A DNA stretch of 64,000 nt from Blautia faecis (GTDB lineage: Bacteria > Bacillota > Clostridia > Lachnospirales > Lachnospiraceae): positions 1-64,000 of the forward strand of contig NZ_JAJCIA010000003.1 of assembly GCF_020554845.1 (NCBI RefSeq). Reading direction: 5' to 3'. A program made the translations under genes and the position numbers. The notes under the pieces were generated by a model, which saw nothing but the letters and a program-made list of their open reading frames with translations, made no database searches and was not told where the DNA came from. Below, piece after piece: positions 26,327-33,747 of this stretch. Positions within the stretch are counted from its first letter, which is position 1, and the number at the start of each line of letters is the position of its first letter.

Positions 26327-26767
26327 ATGATCAGAAAGATGCAGAATACAGATATTAATAGAGTTGCTGACATATGGTTAAAGACCAATTTAAAAGCACA
26401 TGATTTTATTCCTGAGCAATATTGGACAAGTAATTATGAATTAGTGAAAGAAATGATGTCACAAGCGGAAGTCTATGTGTATGAAGATAATAAAATGATT
26501 CAGGATGTGGATCATTGCACAGTTATCAGTTCACATGTTATTGACAGTCCTATACTGGGAGCCATAACGCCGCGCGAATTGTCTGGTGGAGTGAAAGTTT
26601 TGATTCTTATGTTGAAGGATGATTCTTTTATTTACAACATGTCCGGAATTATAGGATTTCCGACAACCATATTTGTAGATAATGCAGGAAATATTGTAGG
26701 TGATCCAATAGTAGGATCAGATATTGCTGCAACGGAAGAATATATAAAAAGTATGAATAAGGAATAA
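26327..26767 (+). pseudogene. Chimeric ORF: GNAT start + DUF4869-like middle + thioredoxin-like end
   Basis: An open frame of 146 aa that joins three unrelated pieces. Residues 1-56 are the start of a GNAT acetyltransferase (IRKMQNTDINRVADIWLKTN, FIPEQYWTSNYELVKEMMSQ). Residues about 57-107 (DVDHCTVISSHVIDSPILGA, LSGGVKVLILMLKDDSFIYN) resemble the DUF4869 family. Residues 108-146 (GIIGFPTTIFVDNAGNIVGD) are the end of a TlpA/thioredoxin-like protein. None of the folds is complete, so a working product is unlikely, but the frame is intact and has a good ribosome site. Family names for the middle part are from memory. Confidence 0.7.
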
Positions 26768-26810
26768 CGAACCGTAGTGAGATATTAGAGGAAGCAATAA
26801 ACCAATTAAT

Positions 26811-26850
26811 AACGCCGATACAGGATTTTTATAATCCTATACCGGCGTTT
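26811..26850 (+). repeat. Dispersed hairpin repeat, copy 2
   Basis: AACGCCGATACAGGATT pairs with AATCCTATACCGGCGTT (two mismatches). Closest relative is 42108-42155. The remainder of 26851-27104 has no recognised gene. Confidence 0.7.
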
Positions 26851-27104
26851 TGATGGTTACAAGAGAATGTATTTTACGCTTATTTTCCAAATGTATTGCT
26901 GGATTTTTCAGTTCATCATTTTCCAATATGACTTTAATCAATTCATCTTCAGGAACAATTCATGCAGAGGAATATAAAGACAGAATTCTCAAATTTCGAG
27001 AAATATAAAGATGCAATTCCTCATGGTGGATGTGTATTATGAAAAAGAAATTTGTTATAGTGACAATATCAACAAAAAAAGCAGAATATAAATGGGGTGA
27101 TCAG

Positions 27105-27233
27105 ATGGAAGTGGCACAGAGAATTCGATTAATCCGGATAATAGAAAAGATGGAGAAAAATTCGGCATTCAGTAATAAGCTTGGTATAAAGAACGCATCT
27201 GAATATTCAGCAGAAAAAGAACAGAAAAAATGA
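27105..27233 (+). CDS. Small basic hypothetical protein, 42 aa
   Basis: MEVAQRIRLIRIIEKMEKNS followed by AFSNKLGIKNASEYSAEKEQ and KK. Very short charged proteins of this pattern (R-I-R-L-I-x-x-I-E-K-M ... F-S-x-K-L-G) recur in gut Clostridia; function unknown. GGGGTGA lies 8-9 bases ahead of the ATG. A longer frame from 27030 lacks a ribosome site. It is the first of three close genes. Confidence 0.55.
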   Translation: MEVAQRIRLIRIIEKMEKNSAFSNKLGIKNASEYSAEKEQKK

Positions 27234-27271
27234 AAGACACATATCAAAATGAGTTTCAGAAGGAGAAAAAA

Positions 27272-27487
27272 ATGTTATCGTTATTATTTACAATTTGTAT
27301 AATTTGGTTTGTCGGAAAATTTTTTGTTTTTGGGTTAAGAGCATCCTGGGGAATTATGAAACTACTTTGCACAGTTATTTTCTTCCCGGTGATATTGATT
27401 GGCATGGTTGTAGGTGGACTGATGTACATTGCTTTTCCATTATTGATTGTCGGTGGCATTATAGCTTTGGTGACGTCACATTCATAA
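27272..27487 (+). CDS. Small membrane protein, 71 aa
   Basis: A 71-aa protein with two hydrophobic helices (about 3-21 and 24-66, the latter with IFFPVILIGMVVGGLMYIAF). AAGGAG is 8 bases before the ATG at 27272. The next gene, a soluble helical protein, follows after 21 bp. Function unknown; the pair with the next gene looks like a conserved two-gene unit. Confidence 0.7.
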   Translation: MLSLLFTICIIWFVGKFFVFGLRASWGIMKLLCTVIFFPVILIGMVVGGLMYIAFPLLIVGGIIALVTSHS

Positions 27488-27508
27488 TGGATCAGGAGGA
27501 GAAAACGA

Positions 27509-27925
27509 ATGGGATATGATATTGAAAAAGAAAAGAGAGAAGCAATTGAAGCTGGGCGCAGAGCTTTGAACAGTCTTCAGGCAGCAAAAGAAAATTTAAA
27601 CAGTGCAAAGAACTGGGGCCTGGTAGATATGTTTGGCGGCGGCTTTTTCACTACGATGTTAAAACATTCTAAAATGGATCAGGCCAAACGGAATATGGAA
27701 CAGGCAAAGTATGATCTTCGTAATTTCAGCAGGGAATTAAATGATGTAAATATGGTATGTAACTTGAATATCGATACTGGAGATTTTCTTTCTTTTGCGG
27801 ATTATTTCTTTGATGGCTTTGTTGTGGACTGGGTGGTCCAGGATCGAATCAATAATGCAAAAAGACAGGTAGAAGAAGCTATTCGAAGAACAGAAAGTAT
27901 CGTCAATCAATTACAGCGTATGTAA
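27509..27925 (+). CDS. Conserved hypothetical helical protein, 138 aa
   Basis: A 138-aa soluble protein rich in coiled-coil-like helices: EAIEAGRRALNSLQAAKENL, a glycine turn LVDMFGGGFFTTMLKHSKMD, then QAKRNMEQAKYDLRNFSREL and a final helix RINNAKRQVEEAIRRTESIV. GGAGG precedes the ATG. It is coupled to the small membrane protein upstream and ends in a terminator, suggesting a membrane-linked unit. I recall homologues without function. Confidence 0.75.
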   Translation: MGYDIEKEKREAIEAGRRALNSLQAAKENLNSAKNWGLVDMFGGGFFTTMLKHSKMDQAKRNMEQAKYDLRNFSRELNDVNMVCNLNIDTGDFLSFADYFFDGFVVDWVVQDRINNAKRQVEEAIRRTESIVNQLQRM

Positions 27926-27929
27926 TGTA

Positions 27930-27963
27930 AAAGGCAATGAGTCAGAAATGGTTCATTGCCTTT
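27930..27963. terminator. Bidirectional terminator, duplicated at 49.5 kb
   Basis: AAAGGCAATGA pairs with TCATTGCCTTT (27930-27940, 27953-27963). It serves convergent genes here. About 85 bp around it is found again at 49481-49563. Confidence 0.85.
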
Positions 27964-27977
27964 CGTCGAGTTATGGC

Positions 27978-28493
27978 TTATTTTAATTTTTCTTTCTCGG
28001 CATTTAAGAGCTCAAGATTAAGCCCCTGTTCTCCGGCTGTCTTATCTACCCAAAGATTCAAAGAGTCTATGGCTAAAGAAATTTCATCAAGTTTTTTACT
28101 GATATAAGCAAAATCTTTCATTTCATCATCGCTGATCTTACCGTCACGGGCAATCTGGATCAGACGACCGGTAAGAGGATTGATTTCATTTAGACTGGCA
28201 ATTGTCTCCAAAATGATATTTGACAGATCGGTCACTTCTATTTCTGGGACATAACGATGGCCGATCTCGCATTTGTGAGAGCAATAATAATTGCAAAGCT
28301 CTGGTCTTTTATAGGCATCTGCCATCTGGAGGATATCATAAGGCGTAGGTTCTTGTGTTTCATATTCAAATTTTTCAATTTTTGAATCAGAGACCGCATC
28401 CATTTTTTCACTGGCCTCTGCTCTTGTAAGTCCTGCCGCTTCTCGGCAAAGCTGATAAATTGTTTTGTTTTCCCTGGTGGATTGTTTACCCAT
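27978..28493 (-). CDS. Helix-turn-helix regulator, XRE-like, 171 aa
   Basis: Starts GKQSTRENKTIYQLCREAAG, with LTRAEASEKMDAVSDSKIEK as a diverged XRE helix-turn-helix, then a C-terminal part with a C-x3-C-x2-C-like cluster (ELCNYYCSHKCEIGH) that may bind metal or stabilise the fold, and a helical end. The start at 28493 is set by GGAGGAAATTCTC; the longer frame to 28589 is not supported. Direct repeats lie 30-70 bp upstream of the start. Confidence 0.8.
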   Translation of the reverse strand: MGKQSTRENKTIYQLCREAAGLTRAEASEKMDAVSDSKIEKFEYETQEPTPYDILQMADAYKRPELCNYYCSHKCEIGHRYVPEIEVTDLSNIILETIASLNEINPLTGRLIQIARDGKISDDEMKDFAYISKKLDEISLAIDSLNLWVDKTAGEQGLNLELLNAEKEKLK

Positions 28494-28521
28494 GAGAATT
28501 TCCTCCTCGTATATCGCTAAA

Positions 28522-28564
28522 CATGCAGAGCATCTATGTTCCAGGCTGCATGCAGAGCGTGTAT
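28522..28564. promoter_or_regulatory. Direct repeats upstream of the HTH regulator
   Basis: CATGCAGAGCATCTAT (28522-28537) and CATGCAGAGCGTGTAT (28549-28564), 27 bp apart. Their position just ahead of the regulator start suggests an operator, perhaps for autoregulation. Confidence 0.5.
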
Positions 28565-28758
28565 TTCTTATATGAATTTTATTATACATAAATTATGAAC
28601 TAACAACAAGTAATAGACTTTGTAAAATTATCATTTTAGGGTTTATATCAAAGAATGCTCAAGGAAGTTTAGCCGGTTGGTTGTCGGGATTTTTGTACAG
28701 CCATTTATTGTAAGATGATAACATCAAAAAAGAAGAAAAATCCAAAGAGGACTGGCAA

Positions 28759-28860
28759 ATGAAAGGTTATGACACAAGCAACGGATATATGGGATATGTA
28801 GAAGGCAAATACATTTTATTTGCCAGTGAGCAAGAGTATTTCGAGTTTATGGAAGATTAA
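28759..28860 (+). CDS. Very small conserved protein, 33 aa
   Basis: MKGYDTSNGYMGYVEGKYIL followed by FASEQEYFEFMED. Aromatic and acidic; no signal peptide. AAAGAGGA lies about 8 bases before the ATG. It is 13 bp ahead of the EF-hand-like gene and is likely co-translated. I believe similar short proteins exist in relatives, but function is unknown. Confidence 0.65.
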   Translation: MKGYDTSNGYMGYVEGKYILFASEQEYFEFMED

Positions 28861-28873
28861 GGGAGGAAAAATT

Positions 28874-29125
28874 ATGTTTGGATTTGATAAGATGTTTGAT
28901 TTTAACAGAGACGGGAAATTGGATAGTTGGGAACGTGCTGCACAGTTTCAGTTCATGGACGAAATGATGAAGGATGATGAAAAAAGTATCTTTGATGACG
29001 ACGATGAGATCGATACTTTTGCGGATGCAAGGCTGGATTATGATGAGTTGGAATTTATGGATCCGGATGAAAGAAGAGAAGTTTTGGAAGATGCAGGACT
29101 GGATCCGGATGAGTTTGATTTTTGA
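28874..29125 (+). CDS. Acidic EF-hand-like small protein, 83 aa
   Basis: An 83-aa very acidic protein. Residues 8-19, DFNRDGKLDSWE, fit the 12-residue EF-hand calcium loop (D1, N3, D5, G6, hydrophobic 8, D9, E12). The rest has DDDDEIDTF and ends DAGLDPDEFDF. No signal peptide, so cytoplasmic calcium or another cation is the candidate ligand. GGGAGG precedes the ATG. Confidence 0.75.
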   Translation: MFGFDKMFDFNRDGKLDSWERAAQFQFMDEMMKDDEKSIFDDDDEIDTFADARLDYDELEFMDPDERREVLEDAGLDPDEFDF

Positions 29126-29231
29126 AACTGAATGATACAGTTTAGAATAGCTGAGGCAGATTAGGGTCTCGGCTATTTGCTTTGGCTGATGGGAAGAAAC
29201 AAGGAAAGCAACAAAATACGGAAAGTTATTT

Positions 29232-29292
29232 ATGACAATTTATTACATGTAAGGTATAATAATGAACAAGAGGTTTAAACTGTACCTCTTGT
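29232..29292 (+). promoter_or_regulatory. Promoter followed at once by a stem-loop
   Basis: ATGACA (29232-29237), 17-bp spacer, TATAAT (29255-29260). The predicted RNA would begin with a perfect 9-bp stem ACAAGAGGT/ACCTCTTGT (29266-29274, 29284-29292). The leader then runs about 125 bases, with an 18-codon frame at 29331-29387, before the gene at 29419. Confidence 0.6.
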
Positions 29293-29418
29293 CTATTTTA
29301 TATGGATTTTATAACGATGGCAATGTAAGGATGGCTGTAACGGAAAATGAAGTGGTGGAAAGTTGGAAAAGGTATGTAGAAAACTGATTCTTAATATTAT
29401 CTCAAGAGGAATTAAAGT

Positions 29419-29634
29419 ATGATGTATACAGTAAAACGAATCGATGAAGACCTGGATTTTGGTTGTGAAGAACGACCAGATGATGTACCAGTCATGGCAC
29501 TAGTGACTCTTGTGGATTCTTCTGGAAAAGAAGTGACAGTAAAAGCAGAGGATGCCGAGCTCTATGAGCGTAATATTAATGAAGGAGACAAAGTTTGTCT
29601 CGATGTAAATAATAAATTGGAAAAAGCAGAATGA
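29419..29634 (+). CDS. Hypothetical acidic protein, 71 aa
   Basis: A 71-aa soluble protein: MYTVKRIDEDLDFGCEERPD, VPVMALVTLVDSSGKEVTVK, then ELYERNINEGDKVCLDVNNK. The layout of short strands suggests a small beta-barrel. It lies 20 bp before the peptide deformylase gene on the same transcript. I do not recognise a family. Confidence 0.65.
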   Translation: MMYTVKRIDEDLDFGCEERPDDVPVMALVTLVDSSGKEVTVKAEDAELYERNINEGDKVCLDVNNKLEKAE

Positions 29635-29654
29635 AAGCTACAGGGAGAAAGTAA

Positions 29655-30065
29655 ATGGTAAAGCAAATTGTAAGAGACGTTTTCTTTTTAGGCCAACCAT
29701 CCGAACCGGCCACGAAAGCAGATATCCAAGTTGGAAAAGACCTGCAGGATACGCTGCAGGCGAACCGGGAGCGTTGTGTGGGTATGGCGGCAAACATGAT
29801 TGGTGTAAAGAAGAATATCATCATTGTAAATATGGGCTTCATAGATGTTGTGATGTTCAATCCGGTGATCGTTTCAAAACGTGACATGTATGAGACAGAA
29901 GAAGGCTGTTTATCCTTGGATGGTGTTCGTAAGACGACCCGGTACCAGGAAATAGAAGTAGAGTATTATGATTTCAACTGGAAAAAACAGCGGCAGAAGC
30001 TGTCCGGATGGACGGCTCAGATCTGTCAGCATGAAATTGATCATTTGTCTGGAAAGATAATATAA
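29655..30065 (+). CDS. def: Peptide deformylase
   Basis: A 136-aa polypeptide deformylase that removes the formyl group from new proteins. The three motifs are GMAANMIG (in place of GxGxAAxQ; the usual Gln is replaced by Ile-Gly context), EGCLSLDG with the metal Cys, and QHEIDHLSG with the two metal His and catalytic Glu. It is short compared with usual 150-190 aa enzymes and typical for the accessory deformylases of Clostridia. The changed first motif may affect activity. Confidence 0.92.
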   Translation: MVKQIVRDVFFLGQPSEPATKADIQVGKDLQDTLQANRERCVGMAANMIGVKKNIIIVNMGFIDVVMFNPVIVSKRDMYETEEGCLSLDGVRKTTRYQEIEVEYYDFNWKKQRQKLSGWTAQICQHEIDHLSGKII

Positions 30066-30132
30066 CTGAATGCGGATCTGGAATGTCCGCTTTACAAAAT
30101 GATACATATGGCGATGGACAAGGAGAATTAAT

Positions 30133-30474
30133 TTGAATATACAGATTTTTGGAACAAAGAAGTGTAATGATACAAAGAAAGCAGAACGTTTCTTTAAAGA
30201 ACGTGGGATTAAGTTTCAGTTTATTGATATGAAAGAAAAGGGCATGAGTAAGGGCGAATTCAATTCGGTTGCCCAGGCAAATGGTGGACTGGAAAATATG
30301 ATCAACTGGGAGGGCAAGGATAAGGATCTGCTTGCGCTCATTAAGTACATTGCAGAGGAAGATAAACTTGAGAAGGTACTGGAAAACCCGCAGGTGATTA
30401 GAACACCGGTGGTTCGTAATGGAAAACAATCCACTCTTGGATATCAGCCGGATATCTGGAAAGCGTGGAAGTAA
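30133..30474 (+). CDS. ArsC/Spx-family thioredoxin-fold protein
   Basis: A 113-aa protein with the ArsC/Spx fold: IQIFGTKKCNDTKKAERFFK, with a single Cys in place of C-x-x-C, RGIKFQFIDMKEKGMSKGEF, and a final RTPVVRNGKQSTLGYQPDIW. Such proteins are annotated as arsenate-reductase related, but the residues that define true ArsC are not clear here. The start is TTG at 30133, 7 bases after AAGGAG. Confidence 0.85.
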   Translation: MNIQIFGTKKCNDTKKAERFFKERGIKFQFIDMKEKGMSKGEFNSVAQANGGLENMINWEGKDKDLLALIKYIAEEDKLEKVLENPQVIRTPVVRNGKQSTLGYQPDIWKAWK

Positions 30475-30496
30475 GAAATCGGAGGATAGGCAGCTA

Positions 30497-30679
30497 ATGG
30501 AAGAATGTAGATTTCATATTGGTGATGTAGTCCAGCATTTTAAACGGGAAAATGTAAATTTGGAAACAGCAGAGTATTTGTATCGGTTACGGCACCATTT
30601 TATCTGGCAAAACTATTTCAGCCATATTTCTCTGAAGGAGCTGCCATTGTTAATATTTCATCTTCCCATGACCGTATGA
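30497..30679 (+). pseudogene. DUF1653-type gene start fused to out-of-frame SDR sequence
   Basis: Begins MEECRFHIGDVVQHFKRENV and NLETAEYLYR, the start of a DUF1653-like protein, with ribosome site GGAGGA. From about 30585 it continues in the wrong frame through the SDR fragment at 30592 and ends at 30679. The C-terminal two thirds of the original gene are lost. Confidence 0.65.
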
Positions 30680-30841
30680 GTCAGCCGCAAACAGAAAGTT
30701 ACACTGCAGCAGCCGGTTCATCGTGTCGGAAATCCTATGGATATTGCCAATATGGTATTGTTCCTTTGCTCTGAAAAAGCAGGCTTTATCACAGGTGAAA
30801 ACATTTGTATTGACGGTGGTATGACAAAACAAATGATTTAG
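30592..30841 (+). pseudogene. Short-chain dehydrogenase (SDR) fragment, copy B1
   Basis: One frame reads APFYLAKLFQPYFSEGAAIV and NISSSHDRMSQPQTESYTAA, the SDR catalytic Ser/Tyr neighbourhood; it then jumps to another frame with QPVHRVGNPMDIANMVLFLC and AGFITGENICIDGGMTKQMI, the SDR C-terminus. The N-terminal nucleotide-binding half and the Tyr-x-x-x-Lys surroundings are missing. The C-terminal part is nearly the same as the fragment at 36022-36235. The second ATPase region starts right after it. Confidence 0.85.
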
Positions 30842-30904
30842 TAGTCGATTTTGACACTGCAATCAAAAAAATGAAAAGATATTTATCTTATATTACATAA
30901 AAAT

Positions 30905-30991
30905 GTGCGGATACACATAAGATGGGAATAGATATTGAAGCTCAGATTGTTCTATGATAGAATATTATTACTAAAAAGTGTGCAAAAGCAC
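30905..30991 (+). promoter_or_regulatory. Promoter and GTG-N6-CAC boxes of ATPase copy 2
   Basis: TTGAAG (30935-30940), 17-bp spacer, TAGAAT (30958-30963). Boxes GTGCGGATACAC (30905-30916) and GTGCAAAAGCAC (30980-30991) are again 75 bp apart, as in copy 1. Inner bases changed while GTG and CAC ends and spacing were kept. Confidence 0.65.
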
Positions 30992-31007
30992 GGAATTGAG
31001 GAATGTA

Positions 31008-32264
31008 ATGATAGAAATTAAAAGAGATGCTTATCTACAGCAGTTGACCATGCGAAAAGATAATGGAATGATAAAGGTGATTACCGGTATTCGTAGATGC
31101 GGCAAATCTTTTTTGCTGTTTAATATTTTCAAGAGATATTTACAGGAGAATGGTGTTGATGCCGATCATATTATTGAGATTGCCTTGGATGGTATTGAGA
31201 ATGAGGAATTAAGAGATCCCAAGGTGTGCTTTAAGTACATCAAAGATGCCATGAAGGATGATGATAAGTATTATCTTCTTCTGGATGAAGTACAGTTCAT
31301 GCCACGATTTGAGGAAGTGCTGAATAGCCTGCTCCGCATGAGCAACATTGATGTGTATGTCACCGGAAGCAATTCTAAGTTCTTGTCCAGCGACATTGTG
31401 ACCGAGTTTCGTGGCAGAGGTGATGAGATCAGAATCTATCCCCTCTCTTTTGCAGAGTTTTATTCTATCTATAAAGGTGATTACGACGATGCATGGGATG
31501 ACTACATGACCTATGGCGGATTGCCGCAGGTCGTAGGTTTACAGAGCGAACGACAGAAGGCAGATTACCTGAAAAATATCTTTGCAAATGTTTATCTGAA
31601 GGACGTAATTGAAAGAAACAAGATCCAAAATGTGGATGAAATTGGCATTCTGGTTGATGTGCTTGCATCTGCAATCGGTGCACCGACCAACCCTTCAAAG
31701 ATTGCTAATACCTTTGCCAGTGAGCGTCAGATGAGTTATACAAACAAAACGATTTCCAATCATATCGACTATTTGGCAGATGCGTTTTTGATTTCTAAAG
31801 CAAGCCGATACGATATTAAGGGCAGAAAGTATATCGGTGCAAATATGAAATACTACTTTACCGATCTGGGTCTGAGAAATGCCCGTTTGAATTTCAGGCA
31901 ACAGGAGCCTACTCATATCATGGAGAACATTGTTTATAACGAGCTACTGATTCGTGGCTACAATGTTGATGTGGGTGTTGTGCAGATCTTTGATAAAGAT
32001 AAAGAGGGCAAGCGTGTACGTAAGCAGCTGGAAGTTGATTTTGTAGTTAACCAAGGCAATCAGAGATACTACATCCAGGTTGCTTATGACATGACTTCAG
32101 AAGAAAAGCAGACTCAGGAGTTCAATTCTCTGCGTAATATCCCGGACTCTTTCAAGAAGGTTGTTATTGTAAATGGCAGCAAAAAGCCTTGGAGAAATAA
32201 TGAGGGATTTGTCATCATGGGAATGAAGTATTTCCTTTTGGACGCAGATAGTTTAGAGTTTTGA
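31008..32264 (+). CDS. AAA_14/DUF4143 family ATPase, copy 2
   Basis: A 418-aa paralogue of the ATPase at 9275 with about 26 amino-acid changes by eye. Walker A GIRRCGKS, Walker B YYLLLDEVQF and the C-terminal EVDFVVNQGNQRYYIQVAYD are all kept, so both copies look functional. Most changes lie in two spots: the segment SIYKGDYDDAW...VVGLQSE and the DUF4143 start (SYTNKTISNHIDYLAD). The upstream 150 bp is also conserved. ATG at 31008 follows GAGG. Confidence 0.9.
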   Translation: MIEIKRDAYLQQLTMRKDNGMIKVITGIRRCGKSFLLFNIFKRYLQENGVDADHIIEIALDGIENEELRDPKVCFKYIKDAMKDDDKYYLLLDEVQFMPRFEEVLNSLLRMSNIDVYVTGSNSKFLSSDIVTEFRGRGDEIRIYPLSFAEFYSIYKGDYDDAWDDYMTYGGLPQVVGLQSERQKADYLKNIFANVYLKDVIERNKIQNVDEIGILVDVLASAIGAPTNPSKIANTFASERQMSYTNKTISNHIDYLADAFLISKASRYDIKGRKYIGANMKYYFTDLGLRNARLNFRQQEPTHIMENIVYNELLIRGYNVDVGVVQIFDKDKEGKRVRKQLEVDFVVNQGNQRYYIQVAYDMTSEEKQTQEFNSLRNIPDSFKKVVIVNGSKKPWRNNEGFVIMGMKYFLLDADSLEF

Positions 32265-32335
32265 CATTGGATATAGATAAATTAAATCGGAAGTCATGGA
32301 GATAGTTTTATTATGATTTTGTGCTTTTCAGGACA

Positions 32336-32385
32336 TTGACAAGCATCTATGCGTATGGTAAATTGATATATAGATGATTATCTAT
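32336..32385 (+). promoter_or_regulatory. ArsR promoter with downstream operator
   Basis: TTGACA (32336-32341), 17-bp spacer, TAAATT (32359-32364). The inverted repeat ATAGAT-GATT-ATCTAT (32370-32385) covers the expected RNA start, the usual operator place for ArsR repressors. Confidence 0.75.
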
Positions 32386-32399
32386 GTGAGGCGGCGAAA

Positions 32400-32669
32400 A
32401 TGGAAGCAAAGGATATGATACTAATATGTAAAGCATTATCAGATACAAATAGACTGGAGATTGTTCAGATGCTGTCAGACGGAGAAAAATGCGGATGTAA
32501 GATTCTGGATAAATTCAATATCACGCAGCCTACTTTATCACATCACATGAAAATATTGGTTAACTGTGGGATTGTAAATGACCGTAAGGAAGGCAAGTGG
32601 CATTATTATTCTCTGAACAAAAAAGTAATAAGAGCGGCAAGTTCATTTGTTGAAGCTTTGGGAAGGTAG
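32400..32669 (+). CDS. ArsR family winged-helix repressor
   Basis: An 89-aa ArsR/SmtB-type repressor: ICKALSDTNRLEIVQMLSDG, the helix EKCGCKILDKFNITQPTLSH with Cys-x-Cys in the place of the ELCVCDL metal site, and the wing KEGKWHYYSLNKK. It probably senses a soft metal or metalloid ion through CxC. The metal-resistance genes expected next to it are missing; instead a truncated AraC gene follows. Its own promoter carries an operator. Confidence 0.92.
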   Translation: MEAKDMILICKALSDTNRLEIVQMLSDGEKCGCKILDKFNITQPTLSHHMKILVNCGIVNDRKEGKWHYYSLNKKVIRAASSFVEALGR

Positions 32670-32683
32670 GAAATGAAAGAAGA

Positions 32684-33409
32684 ATGCAAAAGGCAGAATA
32701 CCGTTATTATGAAATTTCTCAGGATCTTCCTGTTATGGCATTAAGTGGTAAAAAATGGGAATATTTATTTGTGGATGTGGAAGAAATTTTAAAAAGAGGT
32801 TTTGTAAATGTTCCAGAAAAATATATTTATGTTGAACAGAATCTATCGAAGAAAATAAGTGTTTTGGAGAATGCTGGAAGTACGAAGGCTGCGGCACTTA
32901 TGCAGATGATAATAGAAGAAATACAGCTGAGACAAGCAAATTATAGATATACTGTTTCAACGCTTGCGTTTAATCTTGTGCTGTTTTTTGATCGTTTAGA
33001 TAATGAAAACATAAAGTTTCAGAATAATTCCCGGGAAACTTCAGATTATACACGTAAAATTATAAGTTATATAGAATTACATTATATGGAGGACATCGGG
33101 GGAAAGGATTTTGCAAGGGCATGTAATCTGAGTGAGACACATATGCGGAGGATCTTTATAGAGTCTGCTAATATTACACCATCAGAATATCTAAATCTGG
33201 TTCGGATTAAGAAGGCCTGTGAAATGCTCGCAAAAGAAAAATGTTCCATAGAAAAAGTGTCTAATTCTGTAGGATACCCGGTGATATCTACATTTATGCG
33301 TAATTTTAAGAAAATAACGGGAATTTCACCAAATGCATGGCGGAGAAAAGCGTTGGAGAATCCGGAAAATGTGGCAGCCTACCAAGTATCAGTGTTTAAG
33401 GGGTGGTAA
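32684..33409 (+). CDS. AraC family regulator lacking its cupin sensor domain
   Basis: A 241-aa protein. The C-terminal 100 residues are a normal AraC double HTH (KIISYIELHYMEDIGGKDFA, NLSETHMRRIFIESANITPS, SVGYPVISTFMRNFKKITGI). The N-terminus starts like a family member (EYRYYEISQDLPVMALSGKK) but then goes straight to WEYLFVDVEEILKRGF, which is normally found after the ~100-residue cupin domain. The sensing domain seems to have been deleted in frame. It could still bind DNA, perhaps constitutively. The ribosome site is weak. Confidence 0.75.
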   Translation: MQKAEYRYYEISQDLPVMALSGKKWEYLFVDVEEILKRGFVNVPEKYIYVEQNLSKKISVLENAGSTKAAALMQMIIEEIQLRQANYRYTVSTLAFNLVLFFDRLDNENIKFQNNSRETSDYTRKIISYIELHYMEDIGGKDFARACNLSETHMRRIFIESANITPSEYLNLVRIKKACEMLAKEKCSIEKVSNSVGYPVISTFMRNFKKITGISPNAWRRKALENPENVAAYQVSVFKGW

Positions 33410-33498
33410 AATATATAGGGTGCCACCAGGAACAGTAAAAAAACAGTTGCCAAAAGGACAAACAGTCACAATCCCTGTATTTTCAGCTAGGTTTTACT

Positions 33499-33708
33499 AT
33501 GTATGAGGAAGAAGAAAACCGCTGGCGGTGTTCCTTCCGATCTGATGGAAAATGGATTAATGTAAATGAACTTCTGCAGGCGTTTGGCGGAGGTGGACAT
33601 GCTGCGGCAGCAGGCGTGTGTAAGCGTACAAATGACGTAGATAAATTCAGGCCGGAAATACTTGAGCGGATTGTTATGATGAGAAAGATTTCCGGTCAGA
33701 ATAAATAA
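33499..33708 (+). pseudogene. DHHA1 domain fragment (NrnA/GdpP-type phosphoesterase end)
   Basis: Reads YEEEENRWRCSFRSDGKWIN and VNELLQAFGGGGHAAAAGVC, the substrate-binding DHHA1 domain with the GGGGH motif, without the catalytic DHH domain. The 80 bases before it hold another short unrecognised piece (VPPGTVKKQLPKGQTVTIPV). The gene is 5'-truncated. Confidence 0.8.
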
Positions 33709-33747
33709 GAATTAGAAACGGAACACAGGAGAATCGGGAGATGTAGA

